Source: an uncultured Mediterraneibacter sp. (GTDB lineage: Bacteria > Bacillota > Clostridia > Lachnospirales > Lachnospiraceae). From it: 64,000 nt of DNA. Location of the stretch: the NCBI RefSeq assembly GCF_934309415.1, contig NZ_CAKRDI010000015.1, positions 1 to 64,000 on the forward strand. The letters run 5' to 3'. Numbering within the stretch: position 1 is the first letter of the stretch; every line of letters begins with the position of its first letter. The notes beneath the pieces are model-generated. The model did no database searches, was not told where the DNA came from, and saw only the letters and a list, made by a program, of their open reading frames with translations. The translations under genes were made by a program, and so were the position numbers. Of this stretch, positions 10,061 to 18,549 are shown in pieces.

Positions 10061-10089
10061 ATGATAACAAAAATGCCAAATGAAATCAA
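10061..10089 (-). promoter_or_regulatory. Promoter of the c-di-GMP enzyme gene with start-site dyad
   Basis: On the reverse strand TTGATT (10084-10089), 17 bases, TATCAT (10061-10066). The dyad AAATAG-TTCTA-CTATTT (10045-10061) abuts the -10 and covers the expected start site, so it could be an operator. Confidence 0.6.
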
Positions 10090-10128
10090 TTTTTTTGTTA
10101 TATTATAAGATGTCAGGGTCAAAAGGTA

Positions 10129-10271
10129 GTTACTGTTCACTCCCATGTCAATCACTTTGCTGATTGACATGGAGGATGCACGTATTGTCTTGAATGTATC
10201 TCGCCCATCGCCAAAGGCGATTCTAAATGGCGAGATACGTTACTGTTTGCAGCTATGCTGTGAACAGTAAC
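10129..10271 (+). repeat. Family 1 repeat, full 143-bp copy
   Basis: Ends are perfect 12-base inverted repeats (GTTACTGTTCAC / GTGAACAGTAAC). Internal stems are CATGTCAATCA/TGATTGACATG and ATCTCGCC...GGCGAGAT with ATCGCC/GGCGAT inside. No coding potential. It fills most of the 10007-10427 gap, which otherwise holds the promoter region of the c-di-GMP gene and the terminator of the MATE gene. Confidence 0.9.
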
Positions 10272-10370
10272 ATTAAAAATGTAAGAAATGGCATAATTTG
10301 ATAGATACAATGGATAAAAAGTTACATAATATATGGTAAATATATGGTAAAAGTTGAGTAAAAAAGAAGA

Positions 10371-10402
10371 TACCACAAAATCAGTTGTTTTAATTTTGTG
10401 GT
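10371..10402 (-). terminator. Terminator of the first MATE gene (reverse strand)
   Basis: TACCACAAAAT and ATTTTGTGGTA form an 11-bp stem; the reverse-strand transcript continues into a pyrimidine-rich TCTTCTTTTTT tail. Confidence 0.65.
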
Positions 10403-10427
10403 ACCCATTTAAAAATATAATAAATAA

Positions 10428-11825
10428 TTATAAAATATCGCTTCCATCCGGAATCTTAGAAATAATCGTCCGGTTAATGCGCAGCAGGAAGAGCAGTGAC
10501 ACAGTAAGTGATACGATCTCCGCAATCGGGAAAGCCCACCATACTATGTGAAGACCTCCGATTTTTGAAAGAATATAGGCTGCCGGAATCAGAACAACAA
10601 GCTGACGCATGATGGATACGATCATGCTGAATACAGCTTTTCCTAGAGCCTGGAACACAGTACCACAGATAATACAGAACCATGCGATCAGGTAGTGAAT
10701 ACCTATAATACGAAGTGCCGGAATTCCGATCGCAAGCATATCAGAGGATGCATTGAACATTCCCAGGAGTGTCTGCGGAATGAATTCGAAGCAGAGAAAT
10801 CCGACAAAAGTGAGACAGAACGCGGTGATCAGACTGAGTTTGATCGTCTTGATCATACGTTTTCTGTTCTGTGCACCATAATTGTATGCAATGATCGGAG
10901 TGATACCGTTGTTCAAACCGAATACAGGCATAAAGAAGAAGCTCTGCAGTTTGAAATAAACTCCAAATACAGCAGTTGCAGTTGATGAAAATGTAATCAG
11001 GATTCTGTTCATGGAGTAGGTCATGACAGAACCGATGGACTGCATAATAATAGATGGAATACCGATGGCATAAATCGTTCTGATGATTTTTCCATTTGGG
11101 CGGAAACCGCGAAAATGCAGTTTTATATCATGATTAAATTTATGGTTGCAGGTAAATGCGACCACAGCAGCGACACACTGCCCGATTACAGTAGCAGTAG
11201 CAGCACCGGTTACGCCCAGCTTAGGACATCCGAGCAGTCCGAAGATCATAATCGGATCAAGGATGATATTTGTAATGGCTCCACATAACTGGGATGTCAT
11301 ACTGAAAATAGTTCTTCCGGTAGAGGTAAGCAGTCGCTCGAAAAAGATCTGTGCGAGCAGTCCAAAAGAAAATACCATGACAGTTCGCAGATAATCAATT
11401 CCCATTTCCATAATTTCTATATCCGCATTTCCAATCTGGCTTGCATAAAATGGTTTTACAATAGTAAATCCAAGAATGAAAAATGCAAGGTAGCTTAACA
11501 GATAGAGAAATGCAGCGTTTACCCCAATTTTATTAGCCTCATCCGGGCGGCGCTCTCCGAGTGCTTTGGAGAGCAATGCATTCATACCGACACCGGTTCC
11601 TGTTGCAACGGCAATCAGAAGAGTCTGTAAAGGGAATGCAAGAGAAACGGCAGTAAGTGCATTTTCAGATAACTTTGCTACAAAGATACTGTCTACAATG
11701 TTATAAAGTGCCTGCACAAGCATGGAAATCATCATTGGTAAAGACATGTTAAATAACAGTTTCCCAATTGGCATAGTTCCCATTTTGTTTTCTGCGGCAG
11801 GAGCAGATTTGGTTTCTTGATTCAT
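10428..11825 (-). CDS. MATE family efflux transporter
   Basis: The protein has 465 residues and twelve hydrophobic segments in two homologous halves. The opening PIGKLLFNMSLPMMISMLVQ and the segment VDSIFVAKLSENALTAVSL are the usual MATE helix 1-2 signature, and the second half repeats it (GIPSIIMQSIGSV, NNGITPIIAYNYGA). Such exporters move cationic drugs or metabolites out of the cell using a Na+ or H+ gradient; the substrate cannot be read from sequence. The start has GGAAGGAG eight bases upstream. It is a single-gene unit closed by a hairpin. Two further MATE genes occur at 29-32 kb. Confidence 0.9.
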   Translation of the reverse strand: MNQETKSAPAAENKMGTMPIGKLLFNMSLPMMISMLVQALYNIVDSIFVAKLSENALTAVSLAFPLQTLLIAVATGTGVGMNALLSKALGERRPDEANKIGVNAAFLYLLSYLAFFILGFTIVKPFYASQIGNADIEIMEMGIDYLRTVMVFSFGLLAQIFFERLLTSTGRTIFSMTSQLCGAITNIILDPIMIFGLLGCPKLGVTGAATATVIGQCVAAVVAFTCNHKFNHDIKLHFRGFRPNGKIIRTIYAIGIPSIIMQSIGSVMTYSMNRILITFSSTATAVFGVYFKLQSFFFMPVFGLNNGITPIIAYNYGAQNRKRMIKTIKLSLITAFCLTFVGFLCFEFIPQTLLGMFNASSDMLAIGIPALRIIGIHYLIAWFCIICGTVFQALGKAVFSMIVSIMRQLVVLIPAAYILSKIGGLHIVWWAFPIAEIVSLTVSLLFLLRINRTIISKIPDGSDIL

Positions 11826-11901
11826 GTTTTCTCCTTCCAGTAGATTGTGTGTTTTTGTTAAATGATAACTTAACAGTTACGAGTAAAATAATAGATGGTG
11901 C

Positions 11902-12078
11902 ATGTTGAAAAAAGATATTTTGATAAAAACACCAATTATTTATAATAACATGCCGCGAGAAGAGTTGCAATCTGTAAGCACGTATGTTTTGGTAAAATAC
12001 GGGGTTGAAATCAAAGAACTTGAACTGGAAGTTGGAAAAACAGCATATGCAGTGATCAAGACTACATCCGTTATTTAG
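11902..12078 (+). pseudogene. TOBE/Mop-like domain remnant, 58 codons
   Basis: An open frame from ATG 11902 to TAG 12076-12078 ends with ELELEVGKTAYAVIKTTSVI. This resembles the second half of molybdate-binding TOBE/Mop domains, in which a G-x-AxAVIK-x-TSV pattern closes the fold. It is about half to one domain long, has no ribosome site at the ATG, and no ModABC or other molybdenum gene is nearby. I read it as the leftover C-terminal end of a former TOBE-domain protein. A functional small Mop protein with a non-canonical start is the alternative. Confidence 0.4.
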
Positions 12079-12318
12079 AGTTTTATAACTGGAATTTGTC
12101 TGAAAAATCATTTTTAAATAAACTGTATTGTACAATATAATGAGCGGAATGGGGTGCAAAATATAATTTTTACAAGGAAAATAGACTATGTTATCATATA
12201 AAATCAGAGTCTGAAATGGAAAATGTAATCCAAACAGAGTGAAATTTTGCAGATTGTGCATTATAATGCACGTATTAAAACAAGAAAATAGACAGAAAAT
12301 TTATTTTTAAAAAAGTTG

Positions 12319-12347
12319 TTGACAGACTATAATGAACGTGATATTGT
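12319..12347 (+). promoter_or_regulatory. Promoter ahead of a minimal terminated leader
   Basis: A perfect TTGACA (12319-12324), a 17-base spacer and TATTGT (12342-12347). Transcription should begin near 12354 and meet a terminator hairpin after only ~20 bases. Confidence 0.65.
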
Positions 12348-12375
12348 ATGGATGTACAAAATAATAGACAAAAAC

Positions 12376-12420
12376 AAAGAGCAAAGGTGCTTACATAAAG
12401 TAGGAACTTTGCTCTTTTTG
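12376..12420 (+). terminator. Terminator or attenuator upstream of the aminotransferase gene
   Basis: AAAGAGCAAAG pairs with CTTTGCTCTTT and is followed by TTG and TTTTTTC. It lies between the promoter at 12319 and the gene at 12548, so it either ends a ~65-nt RNA or attenuates the gene. The rest of 11826-12547 is AT-rich; besides the TOBE remnant it contains paired AACTGCAAAA motifs (12484, 12511) and no other gene. Confidence 0.75.
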
Positions 12421-12547
12421 TTTTTTCATATTTATTCTATTTTAGCGCGCGATGTATTTGGTAATTGATTGTTGAGATTAAGGCAACTGCAAAATGTTAC
12501 GGAGTACAGTAACTGCAAAACAGCTGCAGATTCAGGAGGGTTTTATT

Positions 12548-13762
12548 ATGAGATTAAAAGACACAGGATTAACAGCACAGGATATCAAAGACAAAGTAAG
12601 CAAATACATGATCGAGACTTATGAGCGTTTCGATTTTCTTGCAGAGACAGCAGAGGGAATGTACCTCTATGATGAGAACGGAACACCGTATCTTGACTTC
12701 TATGCAGGAATCGCAGTTAACAATGCAGGAAGCAGAAATCCGAAGGTTGTTGCAGCTGTAAAAGATCAGGTAGATGACATCATGCACACCTTCAACTATC
12801 CATACACAATTCCACAGGCCCTGCTTGCTGAAAAAGTATGTCAGACACTTGGAATGGACAAGATCTTTTATCAGAACTCAGGAACAGAGGCCAATGAAGC
12901 GATGATCAAAATGGCCCGTAAATATGGTATTGAAAAATATGGTCCGAACAGATATCACATCGTAACAGCAAAGGAAGGTTTCCATGGAAGAACATTCGGA
13001 GCAATGTCTGCAACAGGTCAACCAGGAAATGGATGCCAGGTTGGATTTGGACCAATGACTTATGGATTCTCTTATGCACCATATAATGACCTGAAAGCGT
13101 TTAAAGATGCATGTACAGAAAACACAATCGCAATCATGATCGAGCCAGTTCAGGGCGAAGGCGGTGTTCATCCGGCAACACAGGAATTTATGAAAGGGCT
13201 TCGCGAGTTCTGTGATGAGAAAGGAATGCTGTTACTTCTGGACGAGGTACAGACAGGATGGTGCAGAACCGGAGCAGTTATGTCCTATATGAATTACGGA
13301 GTGAAACCTGATATCGTATCAATGGCCAAAGGTCTTGGTGGTGGAATGCCGATCGGTGCAATTTGTGCAACGGAAGAAGTATCCAAAGCATTCTCAGCAG
13401 GATCTCACGGAACAACATTCGGTGGACATCCGATCAGCTGTGCAGCAGCACTTGCAGAGGTAGGAGAACTTCTGGATAAAGACCTTGCAGGAAATGCAAA
13501 GAAAGTCGGAGATTATTTTGCAGCGAAGTTAGAGAAACTTCCACATGTAAAAGAAGTAAGACATCAGGGATTATTAGTTGGTGTAGAGTTTGATGATACA
13601 ATCTCAGGAGTTGATGTAAAACATGGATGCTTTGACCGCAAGATGCTCATCACAGCAATCGGGGCACACATCATTCGTATGGTGCCGCCACTGATCGTCA
13701 GCGAGGAAGAGTGTGATAAAGCATTTGAGATTATTGATGAGACAGTGAAAGAATTAGCATAA
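12548..13762 (+). CDS. Class III aminotransferase (acetylornithine/omega-amino-acid type)
   Basis: This 404-residue PLP enzyme belongs to the ArgD/GabT/OAT fold group. Visible motifs are the NSGTEANEAMIK phosphate-binding loop, the FHGRTFGAMS segment, LLLDEVQTGWCRTG with the PLP-ring aspartate, and AKGLGGGMPIGA with the Schiff-base lysine. I start it at 12548 because CAGGAGGG lies seven bases upstream; a start 54 bases earlier has no such site. No other arginine gene is present. The neighbours are a permease, two iron alcohol dehydrogenases and a second class III aminotransferase, so an omega-amino acid such as GABA, 5-aminovalerate, ornithine or beta-alanine is the likelier amino donor. The second aminotransferase gene has a near-identical start context. 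Confidence 0.85.
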   Translation: MRLKDTGLTAQDIKDKVSKYMIETYERFDFLAETAEGMYLYDENGTPYLDFYAGIAVNNAGSRNPKVVAAVKDQVDDIMHTFNYPYTIPQALLAEKVCQTLGMDKIFYQNSGTEANEAMIKMARKYGIEKYGPNRYHIVTAKEGFHGRTFGAMSATGQPGNGCQVGFGPMTYGFSYAPYNDLKAFKDACTENTIAIMIEPVQGEGGVHPATQEFMKGLREFCDEKGMLLLLDEVQTGWCRTGAVMSYMNYGVKPDIVSMAKGLGGGMPIGAICATEEVSKAFSAGSHGTTFGGHPISCAAALAEVGELLDKDLAGNAKKVGDYFAAKLEKLPHVKEVRHQGLLVGVEFDDTISGVDVKHGCFDRKMLITAIGAHIIRMVPPLIVSEEECDKAFEIIDETVKELA

Positions 13763-13813
13763 AAGTATTCTACATCTGAAAACCTTTTTCGAACAGGTAT
13801 CAGAGTGAGCTGT

Positions 13814-13846
13814 GTTACTGTTTGCAGCTATCCTGTGAACAGTAAC
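13814..13846 (+). repeat. Family 1 repeat, 33-bp short form
   Basis: GTTACTGTTTGCAGCTAT... to ...GTGAACAGTAAC: the right-hand 33 bp of the 143-bp element on its own, able to form one hairpin. It lies in the 13763-14114 gap, which also holds a terminator. Confidence 0.8.
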
Positions 13847-13901
13847 TTATGTGAAAAACATTGTTCAGATGGTAAATTTTATAGAATAAAAAAGAAAGAC
13901 A

Positions 13902-13936
13902 AGGGCGTCACGAGAAGAATCGTGCGCCCTTTGTTG
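13902..13936 (+). terminator. Terminator after the first aminotransferase gene
   Basis: AGGGCG-TCACGA pairs with TCGTG-CGCCCT and is followed by TTGTTG. The tail is weak, so partial read-through into the downstream genes is possible. Confidence 0.6.
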
Positions 13937-14114
13937 CTATTCATAAAATTTTGAATAATAACATCCCTTTCTCTTTTGAAAATGATTTCGCCGGAACGTA
14001 TCTGAAAAATAAAAAGAAATTGTTTTCAAAAAAGAAAGGGAGAAATGGTACAGCACAGGTATAAAAATAAATCCTGATTAACAATGCAAAGAAAGAAAAG
14101 AGAGGGAGAAGGAT

Positions 14115-14720
14115 ATGGCACATCTTGTTATCACGATAGGATGCGAATATGGCGCAAAAGGAAACCAGATCGGAAGAAAAGTTGCGGAAGATCTTGGAAT
14201 CAAATTTTATGATCGAGATACGGTAGACCAGATTATTCAGGAAGTTGGAATACCGAAAGAGATCATGGAAAAGGTAGAGGAAGGAGTCACAATTGCAGGA
14301 AAAGGAGCGGAAGGAGATGTCCGCGGATCCTTCTCCAAATATGCAGATCTGACAGAGCGTGCGATTCACGTCCAGAAGACAATTATAAGAAAACTTTCTG
14401 ACAGAGAGTCCTGTGTGATCATTGGACGTTCGGCAGATTATATATTAAAGGAACATAAGCCGATCCTGCGTGTATTTATCTACTCACCGGATGAGGTAAG
14501 AGTTCAGAATGTAATGAAGAGCCACAATCTTTCAGAAGATGATGCAACCCTTTTTATCCGGGAAAAAGATAAGAGATATCACAAACGTCATCTGGCATTG
14601 ACGGGAAGCAACCGTGGAGACCGACATAACAGAGATATGTTGGTTGACAGCAGTCTTCTTGGTGTTGACGGAACAGCAGAACTGATTGAAGATGTAGCGA
14701 AAAAGATATTGAGTGAATAG
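14115..14720 (+). CDS. Cytidylate kinase-like family protein
   Basis: The protein has 201 residues and matches the Cytidylate_kinase2 type. The N-terminal strand VITIGCEYGAKGNQIGRKVAEDLG is a degenerate P-loop without the usual GK[ST], followed by FYDRD as in the NMP-kinase group, and VIIGRSADYIL and RVFIYSP further on. Family members are P-loop NMP-kinase relatives of mostly unproven substrate. GAGGGAGAAGGAT precedes the ATG. The stop lies 13 bases before the permease start, so the two are co-transcribed. Why such a kinase sits in an amino-acid catabolic cluster is unclear; a regulatory or non-CMP phosphotransfer role is possible. Confidence 0.75.
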   Translation: MAHLVITIGCEYGAKGNQIGRKVAEDLGIKFYDRDTVDQIIQEVGIPKEIMEKVEEGVTIAGKGAEGDVRGSFSKYADLTERAIHVQKTIIRKLSDRESCVIIGRSADYILKEHKPILRVFIYSPDEVRVQNVMKSHNLSEDDATLFIREKDKRYHKRHLALTGSNRGDRHNRDMLVDSSLLGVDGTAELIEDVAKKILSE

Positions 14721-14733
14721 GAGGGAACAGGAG

Positions 14734-16275
14734 ATGGAACAGAAAAAATCAGAGTTTAACAAAGTATTGAATGCCTGGGATATCCTTGTAATTGCATTCG
14801 GCGCTATGATCGGATGGGGCTGGGTTGTTTCTACCGGTGGATGGATTGAAAAGGGTGGTGTAATCGGAGCGGCTCTTGGATTCGTGATCGGTGGTATTAT
14901 GATCTTTTTCGTAGGCATGACTTACGCAGAACTGACAGCAGCTATGCCACAGTGTGGTGGAGAACATGTCTTCAGTTACCGGGCAATGGGAGCGACAGGT
15001 TCTTTCATCTGTACCTGGATGATTGTTCTTGGATATGTCAGTGTTGCATGTTTTGAAGCCTGTGCGTTTCCAACAATTATTACATATTTATGGCCGGGCT
15101 TCCTGAAAGGATATCTGTATACAGTTGCAGGATTCGATATCTATGCATCCTGGCTGATCACAGCAATCGTGATTGCATTTTTAATTATGATGATCAACAT
15201 TATCGGAGCAAAGACAGCTGCGATTCTGCAAACCGTATTAACCTGTATCATTGGAGGAGCCGGAATTTTACTCATCGTTGCTTCTGTGATCAATGGAACA
15301 GTAGATAATCTGGATGGCCAGATGTTCGCAGGAGCATCCGCAGGTGTGAATATCAAGGCGATTATCGGAGTTGCAGCACTGTCACCGTTCTATTTCATTG
15401 GATTTGATGTAATCCCACAGGCGGCAGAGGAGATTAATGTTCCTCCGAAAAAAATCGGAAAGATCCTGATCTTATCCGTTGTACTTGCAGTGATCTTTTA
15501 TGCATTAGTTATTGTAGCGGTCGGACTTGTCATGAATCCTGGAGCTATTGTTGCTTCTCAGGAGGCAACAGGACTGGTTACAGCAGATGCCATGGCAGCA
15601 GCATTCCACACGAAGATTATGGCGAAAGTAATTATTGTCGGCGGTATGTGCGGAATTGTTACTTCCTGGAACTCTTTCCTTCTTGGAGGTTCCCGTGCAA
15701 TGTACTCTATGGCAGAGTCTTACATGATTCCTAAGTTTTTTGCAAAATTACATCCAAAGCACAAAACACCAATTAATGCACTGATCTTGATTGGAATTCT
15801 GACGATGCTTGCACCTTTCGCAGGAAGAAAAATGCTCGTGTGGATCAGCGATGCCGGTAACTTTGGATGCTGCCTTGCTTACTGTATGGTTGCTATTTCT
15901 TTCATGATTTTAAGAAAAAAAGAATCTGACATGGCAAGACCATATAAGGTTCCTTGTTATAAGTTCTTTGGGACAATGGCAGTGCTTATGTCTGGATTCA
16001 TGGTGGCAATGTACTGTGTTCCGGGAAGCGGCGGAAACCTGATTCTTCAGGAATGGCTGATGGTGCTTGGATGGTCAGCACTTGGTGTTGTCTTCTATGT
16101 AGTATGTAAAGTGAAATACAAAGAATCCTTCGGTACTCTTGTTGAACTCATCTCTGATGAGGATGCAGCAACTCTGATGCCGGAGGCAGATGAAGAAGAG
16201 CTTGATAAAGTCATTGATGCAGCAATCGACCGTGTACTGATGCAGAAGAGTAATCTGATTGGCGGCACTGTTTAA
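14734..16275 (+). CDS. APC family amino acid permease
   Basis: The protein has 513 residues and twelve or more membrane helices. The first helix contains LNAWDILVIAFGAMIGWGWV, the substrate-binding unwound GAMIGWG of APC transporters. An acidic C-terminal tail (~480-513) is cytosolic. I start it at 14734 since AGGAGGG lies eight bases upstream; the longer frame from GTG 14713 would include the ribosome site. It follows the kinase-like gene and precedes the first alcohol dehydrogenase, so it probably imports the amino acid degraded by this cluster (GABA-like or another omega-amino acid, by inference). A hairpin at 16323-16354 separates it from the next gene. Confidence 0.88.
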   Translation: MEQKKSEFNKVLNAWDILVIAFGAMIGWGWVVSTGGWIEKGGVIGAALGFVIGGIMIFFVGMTYAELTAAMPQCGGEHVFSYRAMGATGSFICTWMIVLGYVSVACFEACAFPTIITYLWPGFLKGYLYTVAGFDIYASWLITAIVIAFLIMMINIIGAKTAAILQTVLTCIIGGAGILLIVASVINGTVDNLDGQMFAGASAGVNIKAIIGVAALSPFYFIGFDVIPQAAEEINVPPKKIGKILILSVVLAVIFYALVIVAVGLVMNPGAIVASQEATGLVTADAMAAAFHTKIMAKVIIVGGMCGIVTSWNSFLLGGSRAMYSMAESYMIPKFFAKLHPKHKTPINALILIGILTMLAPFAGRKMLVWISDAGNFGCCLAYCMVAISFMILRKKESDMARPYKVPCYKFFGTMAVLMSGFMVAMYCVPGSGGNLILQEWLMVLGWSALGVVFYVVCKVKYKESFGTLVELISDEDAATLMPEADEEELDKVIDAAIDRVLMQKSNLIGGTV

Positions 16276-16322
16276 ATCAAAACAGATTGTTAAACAGAAT
16301 GTGAATATGAACAGAAGTGAAG

Positions 16323-16354
16323 CAGTGGTTTGCGGGCAGTCCGGCAAACCACTG
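16323..16354 (+). other. Intercistronic hairpin
   Basis: CAGTGGTTTGC and GCAAACCACTG form a perfect 11-bp stem without a T-tract. More consistent with mRNA processing or 3'-end protection than with termination. Confidence 0.6.
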
Positions 16355-16383
16355 TTGTATAAAAGAAAGGATGGACAGGCAGT

Positions 16384-17568
16384 ATGAATGAATTTAGTTT
16401 TTCTGTTCCGCAGAATATTACAGTAGGAAAAGGAAGTCTGGCAAAGCTTCCGGAAGTTGCAAAGAAACTGGGCGGTTCTCACGCATTCCTCATGTCAGGA
16501 CCGCATCTTGCGAAGATGGGACTGGTGGAGAAAGCAACAGAATCTTTAAAAAGTGCCGGAATTGAAGTAGATACATTTACAGAGATTGAAGGAAATCCAT
16601 CCGTTGAAACTGTAGAGAAAGCGACAGCGGCATTTAAAGAAGCCAGTGCAGATTTTATCGTTGCATTTGGTGGAGGATCTCCGATGGATGTAGCGAAAGC
16701 TGTCGGTGTGACTGCAAAATACGGTGGAAGTATTACAGAATACGAAGGAGCTCACAAAGTTCCGGGACCGATTATTCCATTGATTGCAATTCCGACCACA
16801 GCCGGAACAGGATCAGAAGTAACGGCATTCTCTGTAATTACAGATCATAGCAGAGATTATAAGCTGACGGTATTCAGTTACGAGATTCTTCCGGCCTATG
16901 CGATCCTGGATGCAGAACTTCTGACTACAGCTCCGGCAAGTGTGGCAGCGGCCTGCGGAATTGATGCATTTATCCACGCAGAGGAAGCTTATATTTCTAC
17001 AGCGGCATCTCCATTTTCTGATGCGATGGCAGAGAAGGCTATGAATCTGATCGGAAAAAATATTCGAAGATTTGTTGCAAACCGTGGCGATATCGAAGCG
17101 GCAGAGGCGATGCTGGTTGGATCTCTTTTTGCAGGAATTGCATTTTCTTTTGCGAGACTTGGAAATGTACATGCCATGAGCCATCCGGTCAGTGCATTTT
17201 TTGATGTTCCTCATGGGGTGGCTAATGCAGTGCTGCTTCCGGTGGTTGCAGAGTACAATGCATTGGCAGATCACGGAAGATATCTGACAATTTATAATGA
17301 TATCAGTCTGGTTCCTGCTTATGAAGAAGAGTTCGAGCCTCTGATGCTGGTAGATGCGATCTGTGAACTGTGCGAAGCAATCGGAATTCCAGCCAATCTG
17401 ACAGAAGCAATCAATAATGCAAGTAAGACAGGACCGGTCAGTACAGAAGAAATCGAGAGTAAGATTGAGGCGATGGCTGTAGATGCTATGAAGAGTGGTA
17501 ATATCGCAGTAAATCCGAGATCTTCAAGACAGTGTGATATTGAGATGCTGTATAGAAAAGCGTTATAA
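16384..17568 (+). CDS. Iron-containing alcohol dehydrogenase
   Basis: The protein has 394 residues and belongs to the group III Fe-ADH family, which interconverts aldehydes and alcohols with NAD(P)H. Visible features are the GGGSPMDVAK dinucleotide motif (~98-107), IPTTAGTGSEVT (~139-150), and the metal ligands in ACGIDAFIHAEE, NVHAMSHP and DVPHG. It follows the permease gene after a hairpin. With two transaminases in the cluster, the likely substrate is a semialdehyde made by transamination (succinate semialdehyde, malonate semialdehyde or sulfoacetaldehyde are all conceivable). Start: AAAGAAAGGATGG upstream of ATG. Confidence 0.88.
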   Translation: MNEFSFSVPQNITVGKGSLAKLPEVAKKLGGSHAFLMSGPHLAKMGLVEKATESLKSAGIEVDTFTEIEGNPSVETVEKATAAFKEASADFIVAFGGGSPMDVAKAVGVTAKYGGSITEYEGAHKVPGPIIPLIAIPTTAGTGSEVTAFSVITDHSRDYKLTVFSYEILPAYAILDAELLTTAPASVAAACGIDAFIHAEEAYISTAASPFSDAMAEKAMNLIGKNIRRFVANRGDIEAAEAMLVGSLFAGIAFSFARLGNVHAMSHPVSAFFDVPHGVANAVLLPVVAEYNALADHGRYLTIYNDISLVPAYEEEFEPLMLVDAICELCEAIGIPANLTEAINNASKTGPVSTEEIESKIEAMAVDAMKSGNIAVNPRSSRQCDIEMLYRKAL

Positions 17569-17688
17569 GATTCATAATAGTGCGCTGTTAATATGGCTGT
17601 AACATTCAACTTAAAGGAAAGACAAATACAATAATAAGGAACTCCCTGCGGTCGTTACAATAAGCTGTGGTCTGAACAGTGAACAAGC

Positions 17689-17721
17689 AGTACTGTTCGC
17701 AGTTATGCTGTAAACAGTAAC
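17689..17721 (+). repeat. Family 1 repeat, short form (diverged)
   Basis: AGTACTGTTCGCAGTTATG... to ...TAAACAGTAAC. It sits inside a larger imperfect inverted repeat (AACTCCC near 17640, GGGGAGTT near 17733), suggesting insertion into the loop of an older terminator. Confidence 0.65.
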
Positions 17722-17781
17722 GAACAAACAACGGGGAGTTACTTGTATATACAGCAGAGAGTGTGAAAGAGGGGATAGTGG

Positions 17782-18345
17782 ATGGATTATTTATCACATA
17801 ATGTATCAGAAAATTTAAAGAAAATCCGAAAGGCAAAAGGAATGAGTCTTGAACAGGTCTCAGAACAGACCGGAGTGAGCAAAAGCATGCTGGCACAGAT
17901 TGAAAGAGGAACTGCTAATCCATCTCTGGGAGTATTGGGGAAGATTACGAGTGGGCTTCGAATTGAGTTTCAGCGCCTGATTGATCCACCGAGGGTGGAT
18001 TATTGTCTGGTGACGCCGAAAGAACTCGTACCGACAAAAGAACTGGAAGGACAGTACAAAGTGTGGACTTGTTTTCCCTATGAGGATTCTCAGTCTGTAG
18101 AGGTGTATCGAATTGATATTGAGCCTGGAGGATGTTATTTCAGTGGAAGCCACGGAGAAAAGACGAGAGAATATCTTACTGTAACAGAAGGTGTGCTGAC
18201 GGTAGAATCTCATGATCATATGCAGGAAATTCGTGAGGGGCAGATCTATAAATTCGAGACAGATCAGCCACATATATACAGAAATCTGGGAGAAGATACA
18301 GCGTGTTGTGTGTGCTTCTTTCTGGACTATACAAGAATTATATAA
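17782..18345 (+). CDS. XRE-cupin transcriptional regulator
   Basis: The protein has 187 residues. A helix-turn-helix domain (~10-65: NLKKIRKAKGMSLEQVSEQ, GVSKSMLAQIERGTANPSL) is followed by a cupin domain (~105-185: DIEPGGCYFSGSHGEKTREYL, EGQIYKFETDQPHIYRN). The same architecture is found in E. coli PuuR, the repressor of putrescine/GABA catabolism, and in many amino-acid catabolic regulators. It lies between the two aminotransferase/alcohol dehydrogenase pairs and is the obvious candidate regulator of the cluster. AGAGGGGATAG precedes the ATG. Confidence 0.88.
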   Translation: MDYLSHNVSENLKKIRKAKGMSLEQVSEQTGVSKSMLAQIERGTANPSLGVLGKITSGLRIEFQRLIDPPRVDYCLVTPKELVPTKELEGQYKVWTCFPYEDSQSVEVYRIDIEPGGCYFSGSHGEKTREYLTVTEGVLTVESHDHMQEIREGQIYKFETDQPHIYRNLGEDTACCVCFFLDYTRII

Positions 18346-18549
18346 ATAGATTACTATATGATATACCGATAGAGAGATGTAAATTTTGAATAAAAAGAAA
18401 TTAAAGGATGGAGCACAGTATGAATTGCAAGGAAATGATACAGATTAAAAAAGATCAGTGAGATGCTGGAGTGTATGTTTTTAAGATACAGAACAGTCAG
18501 CAGAGTTTAAGCAATGGAAAGTATGTAAGTGATTCAGGAGGGAATTATT

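Noticed and set aside
12548..13762. First aminotransferase considered as argD of an arginine operon
   Set aside because: No other arginine biosynthesis gene is near, while permease, Fe-ADH and gabT-like genes point to catabolism; left unnamed.
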